Shown here: positions 8,121 to 16,158 of the stretch, one piece after another
Layout: the number at the start of each line of letters is the position of its first letter
How positions within the stretch are numbered: the stretch's first letter is position 1
NCBI GenBank assembly: GCA_902544135.1
Contig: CACCBF010000006.1
Coordinates: 1 to 64,000, forward strand
Direction: 5' to 3'
Source: an uncultured Pelagibacteraceae bacterium
GTDB taxonomy: Bacteria > Pseudomonadota > Alphaproteobacteria > Pelagibacterales > Pelagibacteraceae
Length of the DNA stretch: 64,000 bases
Notes under the pieces: generated by a model
What the model was told of the DNA's origin: nothing
The model's database searches: none
The model's input: only the letters and a program-made list of their open reading frames with translations
Program-made: the position numbers and the translations under genes

Positions 8121-8885
8121 ATGGAATTTGATAAAAAAGGAATTTTAGCAAGAGCAAAAGCTGCAGCGCAAGAGACAACTGCGGTTATGGATGAAGGCTT
8201 AAGAGCCTATATGCTAAAAGTTTACAATTATATGGCAACCGGTGTTCTTTTAACTGGGATTGTAGCTTTATTATCCTTTAAGATGTCGGTAGTAACTGAT
8301 GCAGGTGGTTCTATTGTTGCATTAACGAGTTTTGGTTCAACAATTTATATGTCCGGATTGAAATGGGTTGTAATGTTAGCTCCATTAGCAATTGTGTTTT
8401 ACATGAGTTTTGGAATAAATAAAATGAGTGCTGGAAAAGCACAAACTACTTTTTGGGTTTTTGCTGCATTAATGGGATTATCTCTTTCATCAATATTATT
8501 AGTGTATACTGGTTTGAGTGTAACTAGAGTTTTCTTCATATCTTCAGCAACTTTTGGTGCGATGAGCATTTATGGATATACAACAAAAAGAGACTTAACG
8601 AAATTGGGTTCTTTCTTAATGATGGGATTGATTGGAATTATCATTGCTTCGTTGGTAAATATTTTCATGAAATCATCTATGATGTATTTTGTTATTTCAA
8701 TTTTAGGTGTGCTTATATTTGTTGGATTAACCGCTTATGATACACAAAAGATAAAAAATATGTATGTAGCAAGTGATACTGGTGAATTAATGGGTAAAAA
8801 GGCTGTAATGGGTGCTTTAACCTTATATCTTGATTTCATAAATCTATTTATTATGCTTCTTAGACTTTTTGGTCAAAGAAGATAA
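8121..8885 (+). CDS. Bax inhibitor-1/YccA family membrane protein
   Basis: The 254-residue protein has seven predicted membrane helices after a soluble N-terminus of about 30 residues (KAAAQETTAVMDEGLRAYMLKVYNYMATG), which is typical of the alphaproteobacterial BI-1 (TMBIM) group. The late motif TAYDTQKIKNMY supplies the conserved aspartates proposed to gate calcium leak in bacterial homologues such as BsYetJ. A physiological role in membrane protein quality control (with FtsH, as for YccA) is possible but not shown by context. It stands alone on the plus strand. Confidence 0.93.
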   Translation: MEFDKKGILARAKAAAQETTAVMDEGLRAYMLKVYNYMATGVLLTGIVALLSFKMSVVTDAGGSIVALTSFGSTIYMSGLKWVVMLAPLAIVFYMSFGINKMSAGKAQTTFWVFAALMGLSLSSILLVYTGLSVTRVFFISSATFGAMSIYGYTTKRDLTKLGSFLMMGLIGIIIASLVNIFMKSSMMYFVISILGVLIFVGLTAYDTQKIKNMYVASDTGELMGKKAVMGALTLYLDFINLFIMLLRLFGQRR

Positions 8886-8887
8886 CG

Positions 8888-9235
8888 TTAATCTGAAAGT
8901 TTTTTCCAATTAGTTTTTTTCAGCAAATTACTTAGATTGTCAGAATTTTTTAAAATCTTGCCATTTGTATCAGTAATCAAATATCTTAAATTTTTGTTTT
9001 TTGGTTTAAAATTTTTACAGATTTTATATAGAGCGTTTTCAGCAGCATTCTTAAAAACACTAAACCCAACCTGTCTGCTGGAAATATTTAATCCATAATC
9101 TTTCCAAGATCCTTCAGAAACCATTTTAGCATATAAATCCAGAATTATTTTAAGTTCGTTTTTTTCAAAAAAATATTTTTCATCGATGCTTTTATTGTGT
9201 GTATTATTTATGATTAATCGTAAGTTGTTATTCAT
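8888..9235 (-). CDS. DUF2794 family protein
   Basis: The 115-residue soluble protein matches the alphaproteobacterial DUF2794 pattern: FFEKNELKIILDLYAKMVSEGSWKDYGLN in the first half and a conserved ALYKICK segment later. The function is unknown. It overlaps the yciB start region by 8 bp, so both are on one transcript. It ends 2 bp from the convergent BI-1 gene, leaving no terminator space. Confidence 0.88.
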   Translation of the reverse strand: MNNNLRLIINNTHNKSIDEKYFFEKNELKIILDLYAKMVSEGSWKDYGLNISSRQVGFSVFKNAAENALYKICKNFKPKNKNLRYLITDTNGKILKNSDNLSNLLKKTNWKKLSD

Positions 9236-9812
9236 TAATTTTATATTTATTAATTAAACTGATCTGAAAAGCAGTGAAAATAAATGTGATAGGTAATAGG
9301 CCCCATACTTTAAAGTTAACCCAAAACTCCTCAGTTTGAGTTCTCCATACTAACTCATTCAAAACTGCCAATCCAAAGAAAAAATATATCCATCTTTTAT
9401 TCAATATTTCCCAGCCTGTATCTGATAATGAAATTGAACCACCCATAATTTTTTTAAGCACAGGCTCTTTTGTAAAATATCTACCAAATATTAGAGATAA
9501 TCCGAATAAGATATTTATAATAGTTGGTTTAATATAAATGAAAACTGGATTATCAAAATAGATAGTCAGTCCACCAAATAATGTAATTAGTATTCCACTA
9601 ATTAAAGGAACTTTAGGAATTTTTTTCTCTAGCATCCACATAATTATCAGTGCAATAATAGTTGCAATTATGAAAGGTGGTATCGCAATCTTTAAATCTT
9701 TGTCACTATCGTAATAGTAGTAAAAAAAAATTATAAGCGGTCCAAAATCTGTAAGAAATTTAATTAAGGATTTATTCACAAAAAAGATATTAACATAAAT
9801 AAAATTTAACAA
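9228..9812 (-). CDS. yciB: YciB/IspZ family inner-membrane septation protein
   Basis: YciB proteins are inner-membrane proteins linked to cell envelope integrity and septation. This one has 194 residues from the upstream ATG, with five or more hydrophobic segments. Family motifs are FLTDFGPLIIFFYYYY near the N-terminus, PVFIYIKPTIIN in the middle, and NKRWIYFFFGLAVLNELVWRT then VNFKVWG in the last third. A GTG at 9779 would drop 11 residues (MLNFIYVNIFF) and give a start just before NKSLIKF that fits the family better, so the true start is uncertain. Confidence 0.88.
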   Translation of the reverse strand: MLNFIYVNIFFVNKSLIKFLTDFGPLIIFFYYYYDSDKDLKIAIPPFIIATIIALIIMWMLEKKIPKVPLISGILITLFGGLTIYFDNPVFIYIKPTIINILFGLSLIFGRYFTKEPVLKKIMGGSISLSDTGWEILNKRWIYFFFGLAVLNELVWRTQTEEFWVNFKVWGLLPITFIFTAFQISLINKYKINE

Positions 9813-9867
9813 AAACTTTATATTTTTTCCTATTGATTTTTATTTTTAAATACCCATACTCTCTTCA

Positions 9868-10188
9868 ATGGCAATTCAAAAAGCAAAATTTTCAATTGGT
9901 GACATTGTAAAACATAAACATTTTGAATTTAGAGGTGTAATTTATGATGTTGATTTTGAATTTAACAATTCTGAGGAGTGGTATCAGTCTATTCCGAAAA
10001 ATGTTAGACCAAGAAAAGATCAACCATTTTATCATTTATTGGCTGAAAATGATGAAATTACATATGAGGCGTATGTCTCAGAGCAGAATTTATTAGTAGA
10101 CGATTCTAATGAGCCCATAAAACACCCGCTTATTGAGGAAATTTTTTCTGGTAAAAAAGGCTCAAGTTATTTCAAGCAATCTAACTAA
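9868..10188 (+). CDS. hspQ: Heat shock protein HspQ (YccV-like)
   Basis: The 106-residue protein matches the hemimethylated-DNA-binding/YccV domain: KFSIGDIVKHKHFEFRGVIYDVDFEF, then SEEWYQSIP and PFYHLLAENDE. In E. coli HspQ is a specificity factor for Lon and binds hemimethylated DNA; the Lon link is the better supported role. It is a single gene, divergent from yciB across 55 bp, and is followed by the longest gap in the window. Confidence 0.93.
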   Translation: MAIQKAKFSIGDIVKHKHFEFRGVIYDVDFEFNNSEEWYQSIPKNVRPRKDQPFYHLLAENDEITYEAYVSEQNLLVDDSNEPIKHPLIEEIFSGKKGSSYFKQSN

Positions 10189-10250
10189 AATTCATTTTTT
10201 AAACACAATTAGCTCAAAACTTAGACACACGATCCTTTTAAAAATAATAC

Positions 10251-10319
10251 AATTCGATCAAGGATGCTAAAGTTTTACCCTTCGTTATTATCTCCCTCTG
10301 CATTCTTGATCGGATAATT
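10251..10319. repeat. Long imperfect inverted repeat in the hspQ-ccmC gap (candidate terminator or structured RNA)
   Basis: Thirteen bases CGATCAAGGATGC (10255-10267) face GCATTCTTGATCG (10300-10312) with one G-U type mismatch. The stem can be extended by AATT (10251-10254) pairing with AATT (10316-10319) past a 3-base bulge. The 32-base loop is pyrimidine-rich on the plus strand; the minus strand shows GAGGGAGA and GAAGGG. Five T follow on the plus strand. The loop is long for a terminator of hspQ. I recognise no known RNA family. Confidence 0.5.
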
Positions 10320-10361
10320 TTTCACATTATATTCAGCGTATGAATTAGTATATATCTTTAT

Positions 10362-11069
10362 ATGTTTAAACACTTTGAACCAAACAAAATATTTTCAATC
10401 ACTTCCAAAGCCCCGAGATATGTCCTTTATCTACTTGTAATCGTTTTGACTATCGGTCTTATTGAGTCTTTATTATTGTCACCTGAAGATTATTTGCAAA
10501 GTCATACTGTTAGAATTATGTATGTTCATGTACCCGCAGCATGGTTAGCACTTGGAATTTTTTCTTCAATTACATTTTTATCAGTAACTGGTTATATTTT
10601 TAAATTAAAAAACTTTTTTTTGATCGCTAAAAGTTTAGCTCCATCAGGTTTCATCTTTAATATTATTGCTTTAGTCACAGGATCTATTTGGGGTAAACCA
10701 ACATGGGGAACATGGTGGGCTTGGGATGCTAGAATTACTTCTATGTTAATTCTTGCACTTTTTTATTTAATGTTTTTAATGGCCTGGAGAATTTATGATA
10801 GAAAAGAACAAGTTTTTAAAATTACCTCAATCATAACAGTTTTAGGGATAATAAATGTTCCAATAATCAAGTATTCTGTAGATTGGTGGAATACGCTTCA
10901 TCAGCCAGCGTCAATAAATATTTTATCAAAATCTACAATTCATTCTTCAATGTTAGTGCCTTTGTTGATTATGACTGCGGCATTTGCCCTATTCTCGTTG
11001 TTAATTTTTTTAATGAAATATAATACAGAACTGATAAAAATTAAAAATAAGGGTTTAGACAGATTATGA
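10362..11069 (+). CDS. ccmC: Heme exporter/heme handling protein CcmC
   Basis: CcmC presents heme b to the chaperone CcmE on the periplasmic face during cytochrome c maturation (system I). The 235-residue protein has six membrane helices. The tryptophan-rich heme-handling segment WGTWWAWDARIT lies near residues 115-126, with conserved histidines in YVHVPAAW and in WWNTLHQPAS. Normally ccmA and ccmB precede this gene; here hspQ and a 173-bp gap do, so ccmAB must be elsewhere. The gene overlaps ccmD by 4 bp (ATGA). Confidence 0.96.
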   Translation: MFKHFEPNKIFSITSKAPRYVLYLLVIVLTIGLIESLLLSPEDYLQSHTVRIMYVHVPAAWLALGIFSSITFLSVTGYIFKLKNFFLIAKSLAPSGFIFNIIALVTGSIWGKPTWGTWWAWDARITSMLILALFYLMFLMAWRIYDRKEQVFKITSIITVLGIINVPIIKYSVDWWNTLHQPASINILSKSTIHSSMLVPLLIMTAAFALFSLLIFLMKYNTELIKIKNKGLDRL

Positions 11070-11293
11070 TTATTGAATTATTTTATATGAGTGGATATGG
11101 AATTTATGTTTGGAGTTCATTTGCTTTTACATTTTTAAGTTTTATTTCTTTATATGTCGTTACTAAGAGTCAGTATGTAAAAGAAAAAAATAAGTTTATA
11201 GCTAAATTTGGGAACCTAAACGCTGAAAGAGCTGCCTCTGCTAAACTACAAAAAATTAATAGAGAGATTTTGTCCAATACTTCAACAATTTAA
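11066..11293 (+). CDS. ccmD: Heme exporter protein CcmD
   Basis: The 75-residue small membrane protein has one hydrophobic helix (about 16-34) preceded by SGYGIYVWSSF, the usual CcmD signature, and a basic, charged C-terminal tail. CcmD helps release holo-CcmE from the CcmABC complex. Identification rests on size, topology and position between ccmC and ccmE. Translation is coupled to ccmC through an ATGA overlap. Confidence 0.9.
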   Translation: MIIELFYMSGYGIYVWSSFAFTFLSFISLYVVTKSQYVKEKNKFIAKFGNLNAERAASAKLQKINREILSNTSTI

Positions 11294-11304
11294 CTTTTTA
11301 AGCC

Positions 11305-11724
11305 ATGTATGGTCGTAAAGTTAAACTAAGATTTTTTTTCGTTTTCTTAATTATTATTACATTAAGTTTGACAGTATTTCTTATTCTAAAATCTTTGGAA
11401 GAAAATGTTATTTATTTTAAATCTCCATCTGAAGTAAAAATTTTATCTGAAGAGCAGAAGAAAAAGATTAGAATTGGTGGAATGGTAAAAACTGACTCGA
11501 TTTCTATTGTCAATAAAGAATTAAGTTTTGTTATCACAGACTTTAAAAGTGAAATTAACGTTGTTTATTCAGGACTAATACCTAATCTTTTTGAAGAAGG
11601 TAAAGGTGTTGTTGCAGAAGGATTTTTAAAAGATGAAAATTTTTTTTCAGCAACTAAAATTTTAGCAAAACATGATGAAAATTACATGCCTCCCGAAGTT
11701 AAGGCTGCCTTAGAGGAGAAATAA
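11305..11724 (+). CDS. ccmE: Cytochrome c-type biogenesis heme chaperone CcmE
   Basis: CcmE is a membrane-anchored periplasmic OB-fold protein that covalently carries heme to the CcmF ligation complex. The 139-residue product has one N-terminal anchor (about 9-28) and the strongly conserved [12 protein letters not shown] end. In it His123 is the covalent heme attachment residue and Tyr127 the axial ligand by homology. It follows ccmD by 11 bp and precedes ccmF by 1 bp. Confidence 0.97.
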   Translation: MYGRKVKLRFFFVFLIIITLSLTVFLILKSLEENVIYFKSPSEVKILSEEQKKKIRIGGMVKTDSISIVNKELSFVITDFKSEINVVYSGLIPNLFEEGKGVVAEGFLKDENFFSATKILAKHDENYMPPEVKAALEEK

Positions 11725-11725
11725 A

Positions 11726-13603
11726 ATGTCAAGTTTAATTGGATATTATTCTTTAATTTTTGGCGTTGGTATTTCAATTCTAGTTGTATTTTTTTCAATT
11801 AAAAATTTTAATGACACTCAAAATCTTGACATTAAAGTAATATCATTAGTCTTCTTACAACTTTTATTCGTGATAATAAGTTTTTCAGGTTTAATTTTAT
11901 CTTTTGTAAACTCTGATTTTAGTAATGAGACAGTTTTTAACCATTCCCACACCACTAAGCCTCTTTTTTATAAAATCTCTGGTACTTGGGGCAATCATGA
12001 AGGAAGTTTATTACTATGGTTGTTAGTTTTAACATTATTTATATTTGTTTTTTTGTTGAAATCCAAAAATCAACCAAACCAATATAGAATTCTAACTTTA
12101 TTATTTCAGCAAATAATAATATTAGGTTTTTTTATTTTTCTGATACAAACCTCTAATCCTTTTAATCATATTTTTCCGGTTCCAAAAGAGGGATTAGGTT
12201 TAAATCCTATATTGCAAGACCCTGCATTAGCAATACACCCACCAATTTTATATTTAGGGTATGTTGGAACCTCTATAATTTTTTCCTCGGCACTTGCAGC
12301 AGTTTGTTCAAATAATATTACAAAAATGTGGGCGTCACACATAAAAAAATGGGTTTTAGTCTCTTGGATTTTTTTGACTTTAGGAATTTTACTTGGATCT
12401 ATTTGGGCTTATTATGAGTTAGGCTGGGGAGGTTTTTGGTTTTGGGATCCGGTTGAAAATGTATCTTTAATGCCATGGTTTGCACTAACAACTTTATTAC
12501 ATTGCGTACTAGTTTTAGAAAAAAAACTAATTCTTACCTCGTGGGTTGTTGTTCTATCAATTGCAACTTTTACCTTAAGTATGTGTGGTACTTTTCTGGT
12601 TCGGTCGGGTATTTTAAATTCTGTCCACACATTTGCCAACGATCCAGAAAGAGGTTTGTATATTCTAATATTTTTATTTATTTTGATATTCTTATCTTTG
12701 TTTATCTTTTTATTTTTTCACAAAAGCAAAAACAATAACACCAAAACTTTCTATTTATTAAGTAAGGAAACATCAATTTTAGTTAATAATTGGTTTATGA
12801 TGTATTTTTTATCTGTTGTTTTAATCGGTACAATTTATCCGATATTTTTAGAGGTAATTTCATCTCAAAAAATATCTGTAGGTCCACCATTTTTTAACAA
12901 ATTGATACTACCTTTTTTAATTCCTTTTATGATGGCGATGGCAATAGGTCCTAAATTAAAATGGATTAAATCAGATGTTGAAGACAAAATTTATTTAATT
13001 TTATTTTTTATTATTTCTTTAATTTTATCTATGTTGATAATAAGAAATTTAGATATTAATTTTCTTTATAATACAGTTTTAATCACTGCAGCTTTTTATT
13101 TATTTTTTATTACTCTTAGAGATTTTTTTCATACAAAATATAGAAACCTATCACAAATAATAGCTCATTTTAGTTTTAGCATTTTAATACTAAGTATTTT
13201 ATTTAATAATATTTTCTCTTCTGAAATTATTACAAATTTAAAAATTAATGAAACTTACCAAGATCAAAATTTGAAGATTAATTTTGAAAGCATTGAGCAA
13301 GAAAATAAGCAAAATTTTAAAGCTATTAAGGGAAAGTTTACTGTAGAGGATCAAAGTGGATCAATTGAAGTCATGCAACCTGAACTAAGAATATATAATC
13401 AACCAAATATTGTTACCAGTGAAGCAGATATCAAAACAAATATGTTTACTGATAAATTTATGACAATGAATTATGTCCAAAATCAAGATTATTTTAATAT
13501 TCGCTATCAAGTAAAACCATTTATGATTTGGATTTGGATTTCTACAATTCTATTGTGCTGCAGTGGTGGTTTAAGTTTTATTAAAAAAAAGTATGAAAAC
13601 TAA
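11726..13603 (+). CDS. ccmF: Heme lyase subunit CcmF
   Basis: CcmF takes heme from holo-CcmE and attaches it to CxxCH cysteines of apocytochromes. The 625-residue polytopic protein shows HNHEGS-type WGNHEGSLLLW near residue 90, DPALAIHPPILYLGYVG near 165, and the tryptophan-rich WGGFWFWDPVENVSLMPW near 233-250. A large periplasmic domain lies before the last helix. It overlaps ccmG by 11 bp. The region after the W-rich motif is very AT-rich and shows the Phe/Leu/Ile-heavy composition typical of this genome. Confidence 0.97.
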   Translation: MSSLIGYYSLIFGVGISILVVFFSIKNFNDTQNLDIKVISLVFLQLLFVIISFSGLILSFVNSDFSNETVFNHSHTTKPLFYKISGTWGNHEGSLLLWLLVLTLFIFVFLLKSKNQPNQYRILTLLFQQIIILGFFIFLIQTSNPFNHIFPVPKEGLGLNPILQDPALAIHPPILYLGYVGTSIIFSSALAAVCSNNITKMWASHIKKWVLVSWIFLTLGILLGSIWAYYELGWGGFWFWDPVENVSLMPWFALTTLLHCVLVLEKKLILTSWVVVLSIATFTLSMCGTFLVRSGILNSVHTFANDPERGLYILIFLFILIFLSLFIFLFFHKSKNNNTKTFYLLSKETSILVNNWFMMYFLSVVLIGTIYPIFLEVISSQKISVGPPFFNKLILPFLIPFMMAMAIGPKLKWIKSDVEDKIYLILFFIISLILSMLIIRNLDINFLYNTVLITAAFYLFFITLRDFFHTKYRNLSQIIAHFSFSILILSILFNNIFSSEIITNLKINETYQDQNLKINFESIEQENKQNFKAIKGKFTVEDQSGSIEVMQPELRIYNQPNIVTSEADIKTNMFTDKFMTMNYVQNQDYFNIRYQVKPFMIWIWISTILLCCSGGLSFIKKKYEN

Positions 13604-14111
13604 AATTTTTCCCATATTTTTAATCATCACATTCTCAATAATTTTTTATGTTTTTTACAAGGGTTTACAAAATTCTAATATTTATACTCCTGAAATTAAA
13701 TCAGAAATTAAAATTCCAAGTTTTGAAGCAAAAGAGTTTTTTTCAAAAGACAACGTAAATTCTGATCAAATTTTTATAGGGAGTGAATACTATTTATTAA
13801 ATATTTGGGCCTCGTGGTGTATTCCTTGTAAAGAGGAACATAAGTATTTAATGGATTTAAGTAAAAAAGAAAATATTAAAATTATTGGACAAAATTACAA
13901 AGATAATTTTGTTAATGCCAAAAATTTTTTGATAAAGTTAGATAATCCATACGATTTAATTTTTTCTGATAATGATGGCACGATAGCAATTGAATGGGGT
14001 GCATACGGAGTACCTGAGAGCTTTTTAATCAAAAATAATCAAATAATAAAAAAAATAATTGGTCCTTTGAATGAAAAATTATTTTCCGAGATAAAAGAAT
14101 TGACTCAATGA
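13593..14111 (+). CDS. ccmG: Thiol:disulfide interchange protein CcmG/DsbE
   Basis: The 172-residue membrane-anchored thioredoxin-like protein keeps apocytochrome c cysteines (and CcmH) reduced in the periplasm. It has one N-terminal anchor (about 5-22) and a WASWCIPCKEEH active site with Cys76 and Cys79. The cis-proline segment is in GAYGVPESFLI, a stretch characteristic of CcmG. It overlaps ccmF by 11 bp and ccmH by 4 bp. Confidence 0.96.
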   Translation: MKTKIFPIFLIITFSIIFYVFYKGLQNSNIYTPEIKSEIKIPSFEAKEFFSKDNVNSDQIFIGSEYYLLNIWASWCIPCKEEHKYLMDLSKKENIKIIGQNYKDNFVNAKNFLIKLDNPYDLIFSDNDGTIAIEWGAYGVPESFLIKNNQIIKKIIGPLNEKLFSEIKELTQ

Positions 14112-14470
14112 ATATTTTAAAGCTTTTAATTACAGTTATTTTTTTGATTAATTTTTTTTCCTCTGATTTAAAAGCTAAAAATTTAGGAACCGAAATTACA
14201 AAAAATTTAAGATGTTTAATTTGTCAAGGTCAATCAGTGTATGACTCTGACTCTGAATTTGCTAATAGTTTAAAAATTTTAGTAGAAAAAAAATTAGATG
14301 ATGGTTTAAGTGAGAAACAAGTATACGATTATTTGAAAAATAAATATGGAGATTGGATTTTGTATGATCCAGGATTCAATAAAAACACCTATTTTCTTTG
14401 GTTATTGCCTATATTGATGTTTGTATTTGGTGGTGCAATAATACTTAGAAAAGTTATATTAAAAAAATAA
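14108..14470 (+). CDS. ccmH: Cytochrome c-type biogenesis protein CcmH (CcmL-type, single domain)
   Basis: The 120-residue protein has a signal/anchor at the N-terminus, the LRCLICQGQSV redox motif (Cys36, Cys39) that reduces apocytochrome c, and a C-terminal membrane helix (about 95-115) after YDPGFNKNTYFLW. It corresponds to the N-terminal half of E. coli CcmH. The TPR half (CcmI) is not encoded next to it. It overlaps ccmG by 4 bp and closes the ccm run. Confidence 0.95.
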   Translation: MNILKLLITVIFLINFFSSDLKAKNLGTEITKNLRCLICQGQSVYDSDSEFANSLKILVEKKLDDGLSEKQVYDYLKNKYGDWILYDPGFNKNTYFLWLLPILMFVFGGAIILRKVILKK

Positions 14471-14474
14471 AATT

Positions 14475-14990
14475 ATGAAATCTCTAAGAATTTGTTACTT
14501 GGTGATATTGTCTTTTTTAATTTCTTCCTCAATTTTTGCGGAAGATACCAAAGTTAATGACGATAATACAAAGTTTAATGTTTATTCGGGCATGTTTGAT
14601 TTTAGTGATAATGGAAAGAGATCAACTTTAATTGGTTTCCAACACCAAAATACTGATTTAAATAGAGATACTTTTCTTGGTAATCTTTCTCCAATAACAG
14701 GTTTTATGTTTACCGCTGATAGTGCGGCTTATTTATATACCGGCATACAAGCACAATATTCTTTGGGAGCATTAAACATTACACCTAGTTTTACTCCAGG
14801 TATTTATAATCAGGGAGACGGGAAAGATCTTGGACATTTATTGGAATTTAAAAGTGAGGTTCAAATTTCATTAAATTTTTCAAAAAGTAGCCAATTAGGC
14901 TTTTCATATAACCATTTATCCAATGCTAGCTTAGGTGATAAGAATCCTGGGGCAAATAGTTATATGTTTAATTTTTTTAAAACCTTTTAA
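14475..14990 (+). CDS. PagL-like lipid A 3-O-deacylase family outer-membrane protein
   Basis: The 171-residue protein has a signal peptide (cleavage after SSSIFA, about residue 22) and alternating beta strands ending in phenylalanine (FNFFKTF), as expected of a small outer-membrane barrel. The segment YNHLSNASLGDKNPGAN near 143-160 contains the His-Ser pair and the NPGAN turn typical of PagL-type deacylases, which remove the 3-O acyl chain of lipid A. It starts 4 bp after ccmH and is followed after 10 bp by lldD-type genes, so it may share their transcript. Confidence 0.72.
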   Translation: MKSLRICYLVILSFLISSSIFAEDTKVNDDNTKFNVYSGMFDFSDNGKRSTLIGFQHQNTDLNRDTFLGNLSPITGFMFTADSAAYLYTGIQAQYSLGALNITPSFTPGIYNQGDGKDLGHLLEFKSEVQISLNFSKSSQLGFSYNHLSNASLGDKNPGANSYMFNFFKTF

Positions 14991-15000
14991 AAAAACATTT

Positions 15001-16158
15001 ATGATATTAAGATTAAAAGACTGCCACAATTTTAGTGATTTTAGAAAACTTGCTAAGCTTAAACTACCATCACCCATTTTTCATTACATCGATGGTGCGG
15101 CTGATGATGAAATTACATACGCGCGAAATACGAGTGCTTTTGATGATGTTGACTTGGTTCCAAATGTTTTACGAGGCGTTGAAGAAGTTGATTTATCCAC
15201 TACAATATTTGGTAAAAAATTAGATTTACCATTTTATCTTTCACCAACAGCACTACAAAGACTTTTTCATTATGATGGTGAAAGAGCAGTTGGAAAAGCA
15301 GCCAAAAAATTCAATACCATGTTTGGTGTTTCTGCTTTAGCCACAGTCAGTGTTGAGGAAATTTCTTCAATGATTGACACACCTAAAATGTTTCAATTTT
15401 ATTTTCATAAAGACAGAGGTTTAAACGACTCTTGCTTAGAAAGAGCAAAAGCTGCAAAATTTGATGTTATGGCTTTAACAGTTGATACCATTACTGGAGG
15501 AAATAGAGAGAGAGACTTGAGAACAGGATTTACCTCTCCACCAAAGTTAACTTTAGCAAGTTTATTTAGTTTTGCTACTAAACCAATGTGGGGAATTAAT
15601 TATCTTACAAAAGGTAAGTTTGAATTACCTCATTTACAAGATTTTGTGAAAGAAGGTACCGATGTTAACTCATCAATTGGAAATTATTTTTCAACTATGT
15701 TGGATCAATCTATGAATTGGAAAGACGCTGAAAATCTTTGTTCTAAATGGGGAGGTCATTTCGCTCTCAAAGGAGTTATGAGTGTAGAAGATGCAAAAAG
15801 AGCAGTAGACATAGGATGCACAGGTATAATGGTATCAAATCATGGTGGAAGACAGTTAGATGGATCTAGATCGCCTTTTGATCAACTTGCAGAAATTGTT
15901 GATGCAGTTGGTGATAAATTAGACGTAATTTGTGAAGGTGGAATTCATAGAGGTACACATATGCTTAAAGCATTATCATTAGGTGCCAAGGCTTGTTCAG
16001 GAGGAAGATTATATCTTTATGCTTTAGCAGCTGGTGGTCAAGCAGGTGTAGAAAGAGCTTTAGAAAAATATAAAGCTGAACTAGTGCGTGATATGAAACT
16101 TATGGGCTGTACAAAAATAAGTGATTTAAGTCGAAATAATTTAAGATTTAGAAGATAG
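15001..16158 (+). CDS. lldD: FMN-dependent 2-hydroxyacid dehydrogenase, L-lactate dehydrogenase type, copy 1
   Basis: The start is taken at the ATG at 15001, because the open frame upstream lies inside the PagL-like gene; this gives 385 residues. The protein is an FMN TIM-barrel oxidising L-2-hydroxy acids to 2-oxo acids. It shows PSPIFHYIDGAADDE near residues 21-35, FQFYFHKDR for substrate contacts, and the catalytic SNHGGRQLDGSR with His281. The substrate could be lactate, glycolate or another short 2-hydroxy acid. Its stop overlaps the GTG start of a close paralogue, and both sit near a TRAP organic-acid transporter. Confidence 0.9.
   Translation: MILRLKDCHNFSDFRKLAKLKLPSPIFHYIDGAADDEITYARNTSAFDDVDLVPNVLRGVEEVDLSTTIFGKKLDLPFYLSPTALQRLFHYDGERAVGKAAKKFNTMFGVSALATVSVEEISSMIDTPKMFQFYFHKDRGLNDSCLERAKAAKFDVMALTVDTITGGNRERDLRTGFTSPPKLTLASLFSFATKPMWGINYLTKGKFELPHLQDFVKEGTDVNSSIGNYFSTMLDQSMNWKDAENLCSKWGGHFALKGVMSVEDAKRAVDIGCTGIMVSNHGGRQLDGSRSPFDQLAEIVDAVGDKLDVICEGGIHRGTHMLKALSLGAKACSGGRLYLYALAAGGQAGVERALEKYKAELVRDMKLMGCTKISDLSRNNLRFRR

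Noticed and set aside
10251-10322. SRP 4.5S RNA or 6S RNA in the hspQ-ccmC gap
   Set aside because: The element lacks the conserved SRP helix-8 core and GGAA-type loop, and it is far shorter than 6S RNA. Only a generic inverted repeat can be supported.
12412-12738. Extra reading frames on both strands within ccmF
   Set aside because: They are shadows of the well-supported CcmF frame over its Trp-rich segment and match no family.
14935-15000. Longer N-terminus for the first lldD-type gene
   Set aside because: The extension lies within the 3' end of the PagL-like gene. The ATG at 15001 matches the start of the paralogue by alignment.
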